A stretch of 64,000 nucleotides of DNA, taken from the NCBI RefSeq assembly GCF_002802915.1, contig NZ_PEBJ01000003.1:124001-188000 (forward strand), written 5' to 3'. How positions within the stretch are numbered: the first letter of the stretch is position 1; every line of letters starts with the position of its first letter. The notes under the pieces were generated by a model. The model was not told the DNA's origin. It did not search any database and worked only from the letters and a program-made list of their open reading frames with translations. Of the stretch, positions 25,276-32,996 are shown in pieces. Origin of the DNA: Bifidobacterium felsineum (GTDB lineage Bacteria; Actinomycetota; Actinomycetes; Actinomycetales; Bifidobacteriaceae). A program made the position numbers and the translations under genes.

Positions 25276-25312
25276 GGTTCCGGCCGGCAGGGAATTAGAA
25301 CCGGCCGGAACC
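25276..25312 (-). other. Intercistronic hairpin, permease-GH31 junction
   Basis: Perfect 12-base arms GGTTCCGGCCGG and CCGGCCGGAACC around a 13-base loop, between the second permease gene and the GH31 gene. GC-rich and without a T-run; probably protects or separates mRNA segments. Confidence 0.65.
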
Positions 25313-25377
25313 TTGGTTTATCGGGTTATGTTGGTTTGTATTATGACCCTGGGTTGCTACTTCGGGCCGTTATTCCA

Positions 25378-26247
25378 CTACTTGACAGCACCGGAGGTGA
25401 TGCCGCGGGACAGCGTGCGCTGGAAGATCAAGTAGAAGATCAGGGTAGGCACGATGCTGATGAGGGATGCGGCAGCGGTGGTGGTCACATCCATCAGACG
25501 GTCGCCGGTCAGCGAGCTGACTGCAATCGGGATGGTCTGGGTGGAGTTGTCGATGAGGAAGGCCATCGGGATCATGTATTCGTTCCAAGTCCAGATGAAG
25601 AAGAACACGAGCATGACGCTCAGCGTGGGCTTGGAAATCGGGAACACGATGTCCTTGAAGATGGTCCAGCGGCTTGCGCCATCGATGGTGGCGGCTTCAA
25701 GGATCGCCTTCGGGAAGGTGCCGTACACCGAGGAGAGCAGGTAGGTGCCGAATGCGGATTGGATCACCGTGAAGATGATGACGATGGCCCACGGGCTGTT
25801 GTACAGGCCGATCTCCTTGAACATGATGTACAGCGGGTACAGCATGGCTTCCTGCGGCAGCATGTTGGCGAGCATGATGAGCAGCACGATCCAACGGCGA
25901 CCCTTGACGCGGCCGATGCCGAGTGCGAAGGCGTTGAACATGGACAGGATCACTGCGAAGATTGCCACAAGGCCGGAGGTCCAGATGGAGTTCCAGAGCT
26001 TTTCAGGGTAATTGACGCGGGTCCAGAACTTCACCAGACCGTCGAGGCTGAACTCATGCGGCCAGGCCAGAGGGCCGGAGGCGTTGTAGTCGGCGGTGGT
26101 CTTGAATGCGTTGAGCAGCAGGACGATGAACGGGAAAAGCATGATCAGGCCGCCAATGATCAGCAGCACCATGATCGTCCAGTCGCCGACCGTGCGGTTC
26201 TTGTGGGCCCTGGGAATATTCATTTTGCGTGCAGTTGCAGAAGTCAT
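25378..26247 (-). CDS. ABC sugar transporter permease (MalG-type)
   Basis: A 289-residue permease with about six transmembrane helices. Seen: N-terminal TIMVLLIIGGLIMLFPFIVLLLNAF and the cytoplasmic EAA loop EAATIDGASRWTIFKDIVFPISKPTLSVM, with the C-terminal tail ending LSRGITSGAVK as in MalG-type sugar permeases. Its start lies 3 bases after the stop of the first permease gene, with GAGGAG overlapping that stop. No ATPase is encoded in the operon, so it probably shares a multipurpose MsmK-type ATPase elsewhere, as is usual in bifidobacteria. Confidence 0.93.
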   Translation of the reverse strand: MTSATARKMNIPRAHKNRTVGDWTIMVLLIIGGLIMLFPFIVLLLNAFKTTADYNASGPLAWPHEFSLDGLVKFWTRVNYPEKLWNSIWTSGLVAIFAVILSMFNAFALGIGRVKGRRWIVLLIMLANMLPQEAMLYPLYIMFKEIGLYNSPWAIVIIFTVIQSAFGTYLLSSVYGTFPKAILEAATIDGASRWTIFKDIVFPISKPTLSVMLVFFFIWTWNEYMIPMAFLIDNSTQTIPIAVSSLTGDRLMDVTTTAAASLISIVPTLIFYLIFQRTLSRGITSGAVK

Positions 26248-26250
26248 GGT

Positions 26251-27219
26251 CTACTCCTCATCTTCCTTTGCAACCTTCTCCTGAAGGTTGGTGAACACAA
26301 CGGCCACAATGATGATGACGATGGTCAGAGCGGTAGCAATCGCGGCACCGTAGCCAACCTGCTGCGACTGGAAGAACTGAACGTACGAGTAGTAGGACGG
26401 CACGATGGTGCTGGTGCCCGGACCGCCCTTGGTCAGCATGTAGACCGGGCCGAACACCTTCAAGGCTGCGATGGTGCAGGTCAGGGCCACCACGAAGATC
26501 TCAGGCTTGATGGACGGCAGGGTGATGGCGAGGAAGCGCTGCCACCAGTTGGCGCCATCGAGGCTTGCGGCTTCATACAGTTCCGGATCGACGCGCTGCA
26601 GGCCGGACATGAAGATGACCAGCGGGTAGCCCACCTGAATCCAGATCATGATGAGCATCAGGAAGATCAATGCCGTATCCGGTTTGCCGAGCCAGTCATG
26701 TTGGAGATTGCCAAGGCCTATGGCTTCAAGCAGAGCGTTCAGTGCGCCGTTTTCTGGGCGGAAGATCCAGCCCATGACCAGGGATGCGACTGCGATAGGC
26801 AGCAGCTGCGGGAAGTAGTAGATGGCGCGCATCGTGGATGCGGCCTTCGGGCCGAACTTCTTCTGTACCACGTCGAAGACGAGGGAGGAGAGGATCAGAC
26901 CGAGCAGAATCGGGATGACCACCATGGCGATGATCATCCAGATGGAATTGCGGAACGAGGTCCAGAAGGTGGTGTCCTTCATGAGTCGGGCCCAGTTGGT
27001 CAGGCCCGCGAAGGTCGGCGGCTTGATGCCGCGGTAGTTAGTGAAGCTTAGATAGATGTTCCACACAGCCGGGATCACGATGATCCACAGCAGCATGACG
27101 AAGCCTGGAATCAGGTACAGCCAGAATCGGCTTGATGGACTGCCCGGAATGCGGGACATTCCCTTCTCACGTGCAGTGGCATCCTGCACATGCTTCTTGG
27201 TGTTCGCTGTTGCGCTCAT
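26251..27219 (-). CDS. ABC sugar transporter permease (MalF-type)
   Basis: A 322-residue permease with about six helices. Seen: FWLYLIPGFVMLLWIIVIPAVWNIYLSFTNY at the N-terminus, the EAA loop YEAASLDGANWWQRFLAITLPSIKPE and a tail ending in Glu/Asp-rich cytoplasmic sequence. GGAAG lies upstream of ATG 27219. It pairs with the MalG-type permease just downstream and the binding protein upstream. Confidence 0.93.
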   Translation of the reverse strand: MSATANTKKHVQDATAREKGMSRIPGSPSSRFWLYLIPGFVMLLWIIVIPAVWNIYLSFTNYRGIKPPTFAGLTNWARLMKDTTFWTSFRNSIWMIIAMVVIPILLGLILSSLVFDVVQKKFGPKAASTMRAIYYFPQLLPIAVASLVMGWIFRPENGALNALLEAIGLGNLQHDWLGKPDTALIFLMLIMIWIQVGYPLVIFMSGLQRVDPELYEAASLDGANWWQRFLAITLPSIKPEIFVVALTCTIAALKVFGPVYMLTKGGPGTSTIVPSYYSYVQFFQSQQVGYGAAIATALTIVIIIVAVVFTNLQEKVAKEDEE

Positions 27220-27332
27220 AACGGCTCACTTCCGTTAACGTCATTGGTATTGGAATTTGGCACTGCGATGTGCGAGTGGCTTGATTTTGGGTAGGCTCAC
27301 GCCGGGCCTGAAAGAAATGAAAGGTAAAAGGC

Positions 27333-27375
27333 GGGTTTGCCGGCTTAGGAATTTGGAGGAAAGCCGGCAAAACCC
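27333..27375 (-). terminator. Hairpin after the binding-protein gene
   Basis: GGGTTTGCCGGCTT (27333-27346) pairs with AAGCCGGCAAAACCC (27361-27375) with one bulge. Read on the minus strand it is followed by CCTTTTACC, a short T-run, so it can act as a partial terminator that leaves more binding protein than permease mRNA. Confidence 0.7.
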
Positions 27376-27410
27376 TGGTTGTGTTGGAGGAGGAAGGGGA
27401 AAACTCGTTG

Positions 27411-28718
27411 TTACTGCTGCTTGACGCCAGCGGCTTCAACACCCTTGTTGTAGTTGTCTTCCATCTGGCCGAGCACGGTCTTGACATCGGAGGTGCCGTT
27501 GACCAGCTCCTGCAGCGAGGAGTTGAGCTCGTCGTAGAAGGTGGAGGTCGGCCAATCCGGGTAGAAGCCGAGGGCGTTGTCCTTCAATACGCCGTTGAAG
27601 GAGGTGATGAGTTCCTTGGTCTTCTCGTCGGTGATCTTGTCCGGATCAGCAGCGATCGGCAGGCCACCGGAGTTGCCCATGAGGTTCTGGACTTCTTCGC
27701 TCAGGGTGATGTCGATGAACTTGGCGGCGAGGTCCTTGCGCTTGGAGTTCTCAGGGATGACCCAGATGTTGCCGGAGGAGCCGACGACCTTCTTGGATTC
27801 GGGGAACAGGGAGAAGGTCCAGTTGGTGTTGGCCATGTCGGACTGGAAGCGGCCGAACCACCAGGTACCGGAGAAGAACATCGGGTAGCTGCCCTTGATG
27901 AAGTTCTGGCCGGCGTCCTCGGCCTTCAGGCCGGTGGAATCCTTGGAGATGTAGCCCTTGTCAACCCAATCCTTGATGGTCTTGGTGGCGTAGGTGGTCG
28001 CCTCACCCTGCCAGTCGACATCACCGTCGTACATCTCGTAGGCCTTGAGGAACTTGTCGGAGGCCTTCTGCAGGACCAGCTGCCACCAGAGGTGCTGCAG
28101 CGGGTATTCGGCAACGCCTTCGGAAAGCGGGGTCACGCCGGCGTCCACGAACTTCTGCATGGCGTCTTCGAGCTCATCCATGGTGGTCGGGATGGCGATG
28201 CCGTACTTGTCGAACATGTCCTTGTTGTAGTACATGACGATGTCTTCACCGTAGTTGGTGATGCCGTACCAATCGCCGGAGCCCATGATGCCCTGCTCGT
28301 TGTACTTGCCGGTGTCGGCGAGGGAGCCGGAGACCTTCTTGTCCCAGTTGTACTTGGAGACATAGTCGTTGAGGTTGCTCAGCAGGCCTTGGCTGGCAAG
28401 CAGGCCGGCGGTGGCGTTGCCCTTGTTGTATTCCATGACGTCCGGGGCTTCGTCGGAGTTCAGGATCTGGGAAGCGTTCTGGCGAATCTGCTCGAAGGAC
28501 TTCTTTTCGAATTCGACCTTGACACCGGTCTCCTTCTCGAAGATCTCCATGGCCTTGGCCCAGGCCTTGCCCTGAGCGCCATTGTCTTCCTCGTAGTGCC
28601 AGATCTTGATGGAGGTGGGGTTCTCCTCCTGAGCCGTTTCGCTGCCACCGCAGCCTGCCATGCCGATCATGGTGGCTACTGCGAGAGCTGCAGCGACAAA
28701 TTTGCGAGTAGCTTTCAT
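27411..28718 (-). CDS. ABC sugar transporter substrate-binding lipoprotein
   Basis: A 435-residue extracellular binding protein (family 1, MalE-like). Seen: lipoprotein signal with hydrophobic FVAAALAVATMIGMAGC and the lipobox ending GMAGC at residue 23 of the precursor, then IKIWHYEEDNGAQGKAWAKA and EVMEYNKGNA-like segments (PDVMEYNKGNAT), as in oligosaccharide-binding proteins of actinobacteria. AAGGAG precedes ATG 28718 by 5 bases. First gene of the operon after the LacI gene; a stem-loop follows it. It delivers the substrate to the two permeases downstream. Ligand inferred from the GH31/GH1 pair. Confidence 0.93.
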   Translation of the reverse strand: MKATRKFVAAALAVATMIGMAGCGGSETAQEENPTSIKIWHYEEDNGAQGKAWAKAMEIFEKETGVKVEFEKKSFEQIRQNASQILNSDEAPDVMEYNKGNATAGLLASQGLLSNLNDYVSKYNWDKKVSGSLADTGKYNEQGIMGSGDWYGITNYGEDIVMYYNKDMFDKYGIAIPTTMDELEDAMQKFVDAGVTPLSEGVAEYPLQHLWWQLVLQKASDKFLKAYEMYDGDVDWQGEATTYATKTIKDWVDKGYISKDSTGLKAEDAGQNFIKGSYPMFFSGTWWFGRFQSDMANTNWTFSLFPESKKVVGSSGNIWVIPENSKRKDLAAKFIDITLSEEVQNLMGNSGGLPIAADPDKITDEKTKELITSFNGVLKDNALGFYPDWPTSTFYDELNSSLQELVNGTSDVKTVLGQMEDNYNKGVEAAGVKQQ

Positions 28719-28756
28719 CTTTTCTCCTTATTCAGCGCCATTACTGATTGAAAAGC

Positions 28757-28772
28757 TTCGAAACGATTCGAA
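28757..28772. promoter_or_regulatory. LacI-type operator O1
   Basis: TTCGAAACGATTCGAA, 39 bases upstream of the binding-protein start. The core TCGAAACGATTCGAA recurs at 29020 and a variant at 30264, upstream of the LacI gene itself. CpG-centred dyads of this kind are typical of LacI-family repressors. Confidence 0.75.
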
Positions 28773-29019
28773 TGTTTTCAGTTATTAAGATAACGGATTG
28801 ATAACATCGCGCGCAAATTATTTCGATTGATTTCGATAACTTAATTCAGTGAATAAACAATATGAGCGATAACAGCCTTCTGTGAACGCTCACTATGAAA
28901 TTGTTCATGATATAGACGAAATAAGGCTTTTCAGACTCTTCTACCTATTGAACATATGCGAACATAAAACGAAACAAAGAAGTATTCCACCGAAGCAAAC
29001 CAATAGCCCACACCCACAG

Positions 29020-29034
29020 TCGAAACGATTCGAA
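29020..29034. promoter_or_regulatory. LacI-type operator O2
   Basis: TCGAAACGATTCGAA, identical to the core of O1, 262 bases away. The distance would allow a repression loop between two operators. Confidence 0.7.
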
Positions 29035-29231
29035 ATACTCGGGTGGACGAAAAGCCGTCGAAACACGTAATAGCTTAATCTCAGCGGGAATCAGGCACTA
29101 TACAGCAAAGGCGTTCCGATCGCACCCCCCCAAAAAAACATGGAAGTCTGAACGAAACGCCTATCAACGCTACCGCGCGACACCACCGAAACGGCAATAG
29201 CGCGAACGATAATGCACCAGCAGACACGCAA

Positions 29232-30242
29232 TCAGTGCGCGGCCACGGTGCCCCGAGCCTGATACCGGGAGGGCAGCAGCTCCACATGACCCACATCATT
29301 GCGCTTGCCTTGCAGCACCTCCATCATGATGTCCACGGCGCGAGAACACGTCTCATTCGGCAGCATCGGCAACTCATCGACCTTGCGAGGCAGCGAGCCC
29401 AGACCATATGTGCAGGCGGCGAGCACTGAGACATCCTCAGGCACCCGCAATCCACGCATATGCAACGCATTGAGCACATTGGTGATATGCACGGCATTGG
29501 TCTGACAGATAATCAACGAGATATCGGGATCTTCGGAAAGGGCCTCGTCCAGCATCAGATTCACATCGTCGCGTCCAAATCCGGTGGAGGGTTTGAACAA
29601 TACGGAAACACCAAGATCGTCGCCCTTTTTCGCGGCCGCGTCACGAAAACGCACCAGATAATTCGAACCGTCCTCGTAAGCGCTTTGGTCAGTTCCCGCG
29701 ATCAGCACATGGCGGTGGCCCAATGCATACGCCTTTTCAATGGCCTCACGCCCCATGCGTTCGAAGTCCAGGTCCACGGAATAGATGCCATCGGAGTTGC
29801 TCGGGTAGCCAACCGCGACTACCGGCAGATCCAGGGTCCTGGCCACATCGGCACGGGCATCACACATCACCACGTCCAGCAGCAGAATGCCGTCGACCAT
29901 ACCACTCGAGGCGATACGCGTGAGTTCCTGATCACCATACTCATGCATGAGCAGCAGAATGTCATATCCATAGCGCTTGGCCCGCATGGCGAGAGCAAAG
30001 AAGAACACCGCATAATTGGAGTAATCGGTGTATTCATGAATCGGCGAGCTCAACGCCAGCACTTTGGTAGGTTCACCGCGCAGGTTGCGGGCCTGCGCAT
30101 TGGGCATATAATTGAGCTTTTTCGCCGCCGCCATCACTTTGGCCTTGGTTGCCTCACCAATCGAGCGCTTGCCGCTCATGACATACGAAACCGTGCTGAT
30201 CGAAACCCCTGCCAGCGCCGCCACATCCTTGATGCCCGCCAT
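29232..30242 (-). CDS. LacI family transcriptional regulator (alpha-xyloside operon)
   Basis: A 336-residue LacI-family regulator. Seen: the N-terminal HTH and hinge, IKDVAALAGVSISTVSYVMSGKRSIGEATKAKVMAAAKKLNYMPNAQARNL (residues 3-53), and an effector-binding domain with VLALSSPIHEY and LPVVAVGYPSNSDGIYSVDLD. AAAGGA precedes ATG 30242. It lies just upstream of the transporter/glycosidase operon on the same strand; matching dyads sit in front of both, so it likely represses the operon and itself until a xyloside-derived sugar appears. Confidence 0.92.
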   Translation of the reverse strand: MAGIKDVAALAGVSISTVSYVMSGKRSIGEATKAKVMAAAKKLNYMPNAQARNLRGEPTKVLALSSPIHEYTDYSNYAVFFFALAMRAKRYGYDILLLMHEYGDQELTRIASSGMVDGILLLDVVMCDARADVARTLDLPVVAVGYPSNSDGIYSVDLDFERMGREAIEKAYALGHRHVLIAGTDQSAYEDGSNYLVRFRDAAAKKGDDLGVSVLFKPSTGFGRDDVNLMLDEALSEDPDISLIICQTNAVHITNVLNALHMRGLRVPEDVSVLAACTYGLGSLPRKVDELPMLPNETCSRAVDIMMEVLQGKRNDVGHVELLPSRYQARGTVAAH

Positions 30243-30263
30243 TGCACATCCTTTCGATGCATT

Positions 30264-30279
30264 GTCGAAACGTTTCTAC
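30264..30279. promoter_or_regulatory. LacI-type operator O3 (autoregulation)
   Basis: GTCGAAACGTTTCTAC, a close relative of O1 and O2, 22 bases upstream of the LacI start. Suggests feedback on the regulator's own gene. Confidence 0.6.
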
Positions 30280-30374
30280 AAGTCTAGTCACCCCTTGCCG
30301 TCTTCGTCAACGCAGGAGTTCCGGCCGGCAGTTCATCAACATTGACATCGTCGCATCGACCGTCGCCCGTTAGT

Positions 30375-31385
30375 CTAAAAGACGATTGCGGAAACCACGG
30401 CCAACGAGCACAGGGAGAACAGCGTACTCACCAGCACGAATCCCACCGCGTATTCAGGCATATTGTCTTTTCGTCCCGTGAACATCGCGATGGTGGTCAT
30501 GGTAGGAAGGCCTGCAATCACCGTAATCATCAGCAACATGTCATGGGTGATCGGCACAGCGAATGGCAACGCCGCCACAACGGCGGTAAGCAATGCGTAA
30601 AAAGCCAGCGGGAACACAATCATCTTGGCGACGAGCCCCACATACAGTTCATAACGTTTCAGCACCTTCCACCAGCGAGTCAGTGCGAATAGACCGCCCA
30701 GATAAATGAGGGACATCGGCGTAGCCATATTGCCGATGGTATGCAGCGGCTTCAGAATAATCTGCGGTACCTTGACTCCTAGCAGAATCAAAGCAAGCGC
30801 GATCATCACACCGATGAAGGCCGGATTGACGAAGCGCCGTAGCAGTCCAAGCACATGGGAGCCAAGCTCGCGGAACCAGGTACCCACGCCAACGCCTTGC
30901 GCCTCATGGCTTTTCCCGATTTCCTTCACCGGCTCGCACAGCCATACACCGTACGTCCACAGCAGCGCCTGATCGATGATGGACATCAGCGCCACGTAAA
31001 TCGCGCCTTCCTTCGGGAACAGCGCCATAATCAGCGGAATGCCGATGAATCCGGCGTTGCCGAAAATCAGCGAGGCCTGGAAAATATGGCTGCGTGAACC
31101 TTTGAGCCGCAGCACATGAGCAAGCACCCAAAACACCAGGATCAACAGCCCGTACATCACGGCGGTCAGCAGCATCACGCCCCAGTTGGCTTCCAGATGC
31201 GAGCGATCAGTGCCATCCACGGCATTGGAGAACACCAGCACTGGAATCAGCACGTTGAGCAGCAGCGAGCACATGCCGTCCAGCGCCACTTTGCCGTAGA
31301 AGCGCAGACGCACGCAGCCGTAGCCCACCATCAGCATGATGAAGAAGCCGACCAGCTGGCCGATCATTACGCCAAATTGTCCCAT
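30375..31385 (-). CDS. AEC family transporter (auxin efflux carrier-like)
   Basis: A 336-residue membrane protein with about ten helices, of the auxin efflux carrier (AEC) family, whose bacterial members move organic acids such as malate or malonate. Seen: FFIMLMVGYGCVRLRFYG at the N-terminus, SLIFGNAGFIGIPLIMALF with the N-x-G-F-x-G-I-P motif, and ATPMSLIYLGGLFAL in the second half. AGGAG precedes ATG 31385. A relic of the 164-bp repeat element begins 15 bases upstream. The substrate is unknown; it may be an exporter of fermentation acids. Confidence 0.88.
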   Translation of the reverse strand: MGQFGVMIGQLVGFFIMLMVGYGCVRLRFYGKVALDGMCSLLLNVLIPVLVFSNAVDGTDRSHLEANWGVMLLTAVMYGLLILVFWVLAHVLRLKGSRSHIFQASLIFGNAGFIGIPLIMALFPKEGAIYVALMSIIDQALLWTYGVWLCEPVKEIGKSHEAQGVGVGTWFRELGSHVLGLLRRFVNPAFIGVMIALALILLGVKVPQIILKPLHTIGNMATPMSLIYLGGLFALTRWWKVLKRYELYVGLVAKMIVFPLAFYALLTAVVAALPFAVPITHDMLLMITVIAGLPTMTTIAMFTGRKDNMPEYAVGFVLVSTLFSLCSLAVVSAIVF

Positions 31386-31399
31386 TGCTCTCTCCTACC

Positions 31400-31435
31400 C
31401 CGCAGCGAATCGTTCTCAATAAGAACCATGCGGGA
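31400..31435. repeat. Solo end of the 164-bp MITE-like element (relic)
   Basis: Matches the left terminal repeat of the full copies at 35580 and 44126 (CCGCAGCGAAT, then TTCTCAATAAGAAC), after which similarity ends. The following GCGGGAATG...CCCCCGC stem (31430-31455) may serve as the MATE gene terminator. Confidence 0.75.
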
Positions 31436-31463
31436 ATGTCCCTTTTCCCCCGCACACTTGCCG

Positions 31464-32837
31464 CTAGGCGCGATTCTGTGCGAGGAACTTATGCAAGATA
31501 TACCTCATGAATGGCACGGTGGTAATAAAAGTCAGCACGTCGGAAACCGTCTGCGCCACCTCCACGCCGGTGACGCCCATGAATTGCGGCAGAATCAGCA
31601 CCACCGGCGCCAGATATAATCCTGTGCGGCAAACCGCGAGGAATGAGGCGATGCCGGTTTTGCCAAGCGTCTGGCTGATCATATTGCCCATCATGTTCAC
31701 ACCGTTCAGTGCCACCGACAGGCACTGGAAGTGCAGTGCGGCCACGCCTACCGCCACCACGGCAGGGTCGGAACGGAAGATCTCCACCAGCTGCGGAGCA
31801 ATCACCCAAATCAGCGCTCCCAGTACCACCAGAACCACAGTCGATAGCTTGACGCAGAACCAGAATCCCTCGCGCACGCGATGGAATTTACCAGCGCCAT
31901 AGTTGTAGCCGCACACTGGCTGGAATCCTTGGCCGAGACCGATGATCACCGAGTTGACACCCAGCATGATGCGCATCACAATGGCCATGCCGGCGATGGC
32001 GGCGTCGCCGAACGGGTTGGCGGCGATATTCACACATGTGGTGGCGATGGAACCCGCGCTTTGACGGATCAGCGACGGTAGACCGCCGCCCAGGATCTCG
32101 CGCAGCAGCAACGGGTCCGGTTTGAAGTTGCGTAGCGAAAGCTTCAGCACACCGAACTTCGCGCTCATCACCACGAGGATGATGAAGCTCACCGTCTGGC
32201 AGACGCCTGTGGCAAGACCCGCACCGAAAATACCCATGTCAAGCACGAAAATGAACAGCGGTGCCAGCAGGAAATTGAGTAGCGAGCCGGTGACCAGTCC
32301 GATCATGCCATACGCGGATTGGCCTTGATATCGTAGCAATCCGTTCAATGCAAATGAGCCGCACACGCAAGGTGCGGCCACCAGAATCGGCGTCAGATAT
32401 TGCACGGCGTATGGGGCGATGGTGGCCGTGGAACCCAGCAGCATCACCAGAGGCCGCAGAGTCGCGAGGCAGATAATCGCCACCAGCAAACCGAAGCTGA
32501 ACGCCGCCACGAATCCAATGGCCAGCAGTTTGGACGCGCGATCGATGTCGCGCTTGCCGAGTTCGCGGCTCAAAGAATTGCCGGCACCCTGCCCGCAGAA
32601 GAAGCCTAACGCCTGCAGCACGGTCATGATGGAGAACGCGATACCAATTGCGCCCGACTGCGAAGTGCCCAGCTGGCCGATGAAGAATGTATCAGTCAGA
32701 TTATAGGCGGTAGTTACCAGGTTGGAGACGACCGCCGGCACGCTCAGCGTCAGAATCAGCGAGGGAATCGGCTGTTCGGTCATCTGATGGTACTTTGCGT
32801 CCGCACTTGCGCGTTTGATGCCATGTACCTGATTCAC
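31464..32837 (-). CDS. MATE family efflux transporter
   Basis: A 457-residue membrane protein with 12 helices in two related halves, of the multidrug and toxic compound extrusion family. Seen: PIPSLILTLSVPAVVSNLVTTAYNLTDTFFIGQLG at the start and QSAGSIATTCVNIAANPFGDAAIAGMAIVMRIM opening the second half; GFQPVCGYNYGAGKFHRVREGFW is the family motif. GTG 32837 opens the frame; ATG 32783 (MTEQPIPS) is the more family-like start but has a weak ribosome-binding site. Exports cationic drugs using a Na+ or H+ gradient. It stands between a UvrA-like ATPase gene and the AEC gene. Confidence 0.9.
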   Translation of the reverse strand: MNQVHGIKRASADAKYHQMTEQPIPSLILTLSVPAVVSNLVTTAYNLTDTFFIGQLGTSQSGAIGIAFSIMTVLQALGFFCGQGAGNSLSRELGKRDIDRASKLLAIGFVAAFSFGLLVAIICLATLRPLVMLLGSTATIAPYAVQYLTPILVAAPCVCGSFALNGLLRYQGQSAYGMIGLVTGSLLNFLLAPLFIFVLDMGIFGAGLATGVCQTVSFIILVVMSAKFGVLKLSLRNFKPDPLLLREILGGGLPSLIRQSAGSIATTCVNIAANPFGDAAIAGMAIVMRIMLGVNSVIIGLGQGFQPVCGYNYGAGKFHRVREGFWFCVKLSTVVLVVLGALIWVIAPQLVEIFRSDPAVVAVGVAALHFQCLSVALNGVNMMGNMISQTLGKTGIASFLAVCRTGLYLAPVVLILPQFMGVTGVEVAQTVSDVLTFITTVPFMRYILHKFLAQNRA

Positions 32838-32967
32838 GCCGGTTATCCTACTCCCCCACCGCGCCCAAGCTCCGCCTTTCGCCCGCCATGCGAGGCACGA
32901 ACCCCACTCCCTACCGCTCTTTTCGTGCGAAACGTACGCAAATCTTGCCTGTACCGGCCTTCATACA

Positions 32968-32987
32968 CACTTTTCGCGCGAAAAGTG
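32968..32987. promoter_or_regulatory. 20-bp perfect palindrome between UvrA-like and MATE genes
   Basis: CACTTTTCGCGCGAAAAGTG is perfectly self-complementary. It stands 10 bases past the UvrA-like stop and 130 bases before the MATE start, so it may be a repressor site for the MATE gene or end the upstream transcript. Confidence 0.55.
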
Positions 32988-32996
32988 CTGTAGAGG

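Larger units (their letters stand above)
28719..29231. promoter_or_regulatory. Promoter region of the alpha-xyloside operon
   Basis: 513 bases without a convincing gene. The part near the binding-protein gene (28740-29080) is AT-rich for this genome and holds two operator-like dyads (28757-28772 and 29020-29034). Between them, A/T-rich stretches give possible promoter elements but none I can assign with confidence. 29081-29231 is the 3' flank of the LacI gene, with a C7A7-like run near 29127 and no clear stem. A 62-codon open frame (28882-29070, plus strand) shows no ribosome-binding site or family resemblance. Confidence 0.6.

Noticed and set aside
28882..29070. 62-codon gene in the alpha-xyloside operon leader
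   Set aside because: No ribosome-binding site, contains an operator dyad, no family resemblance.
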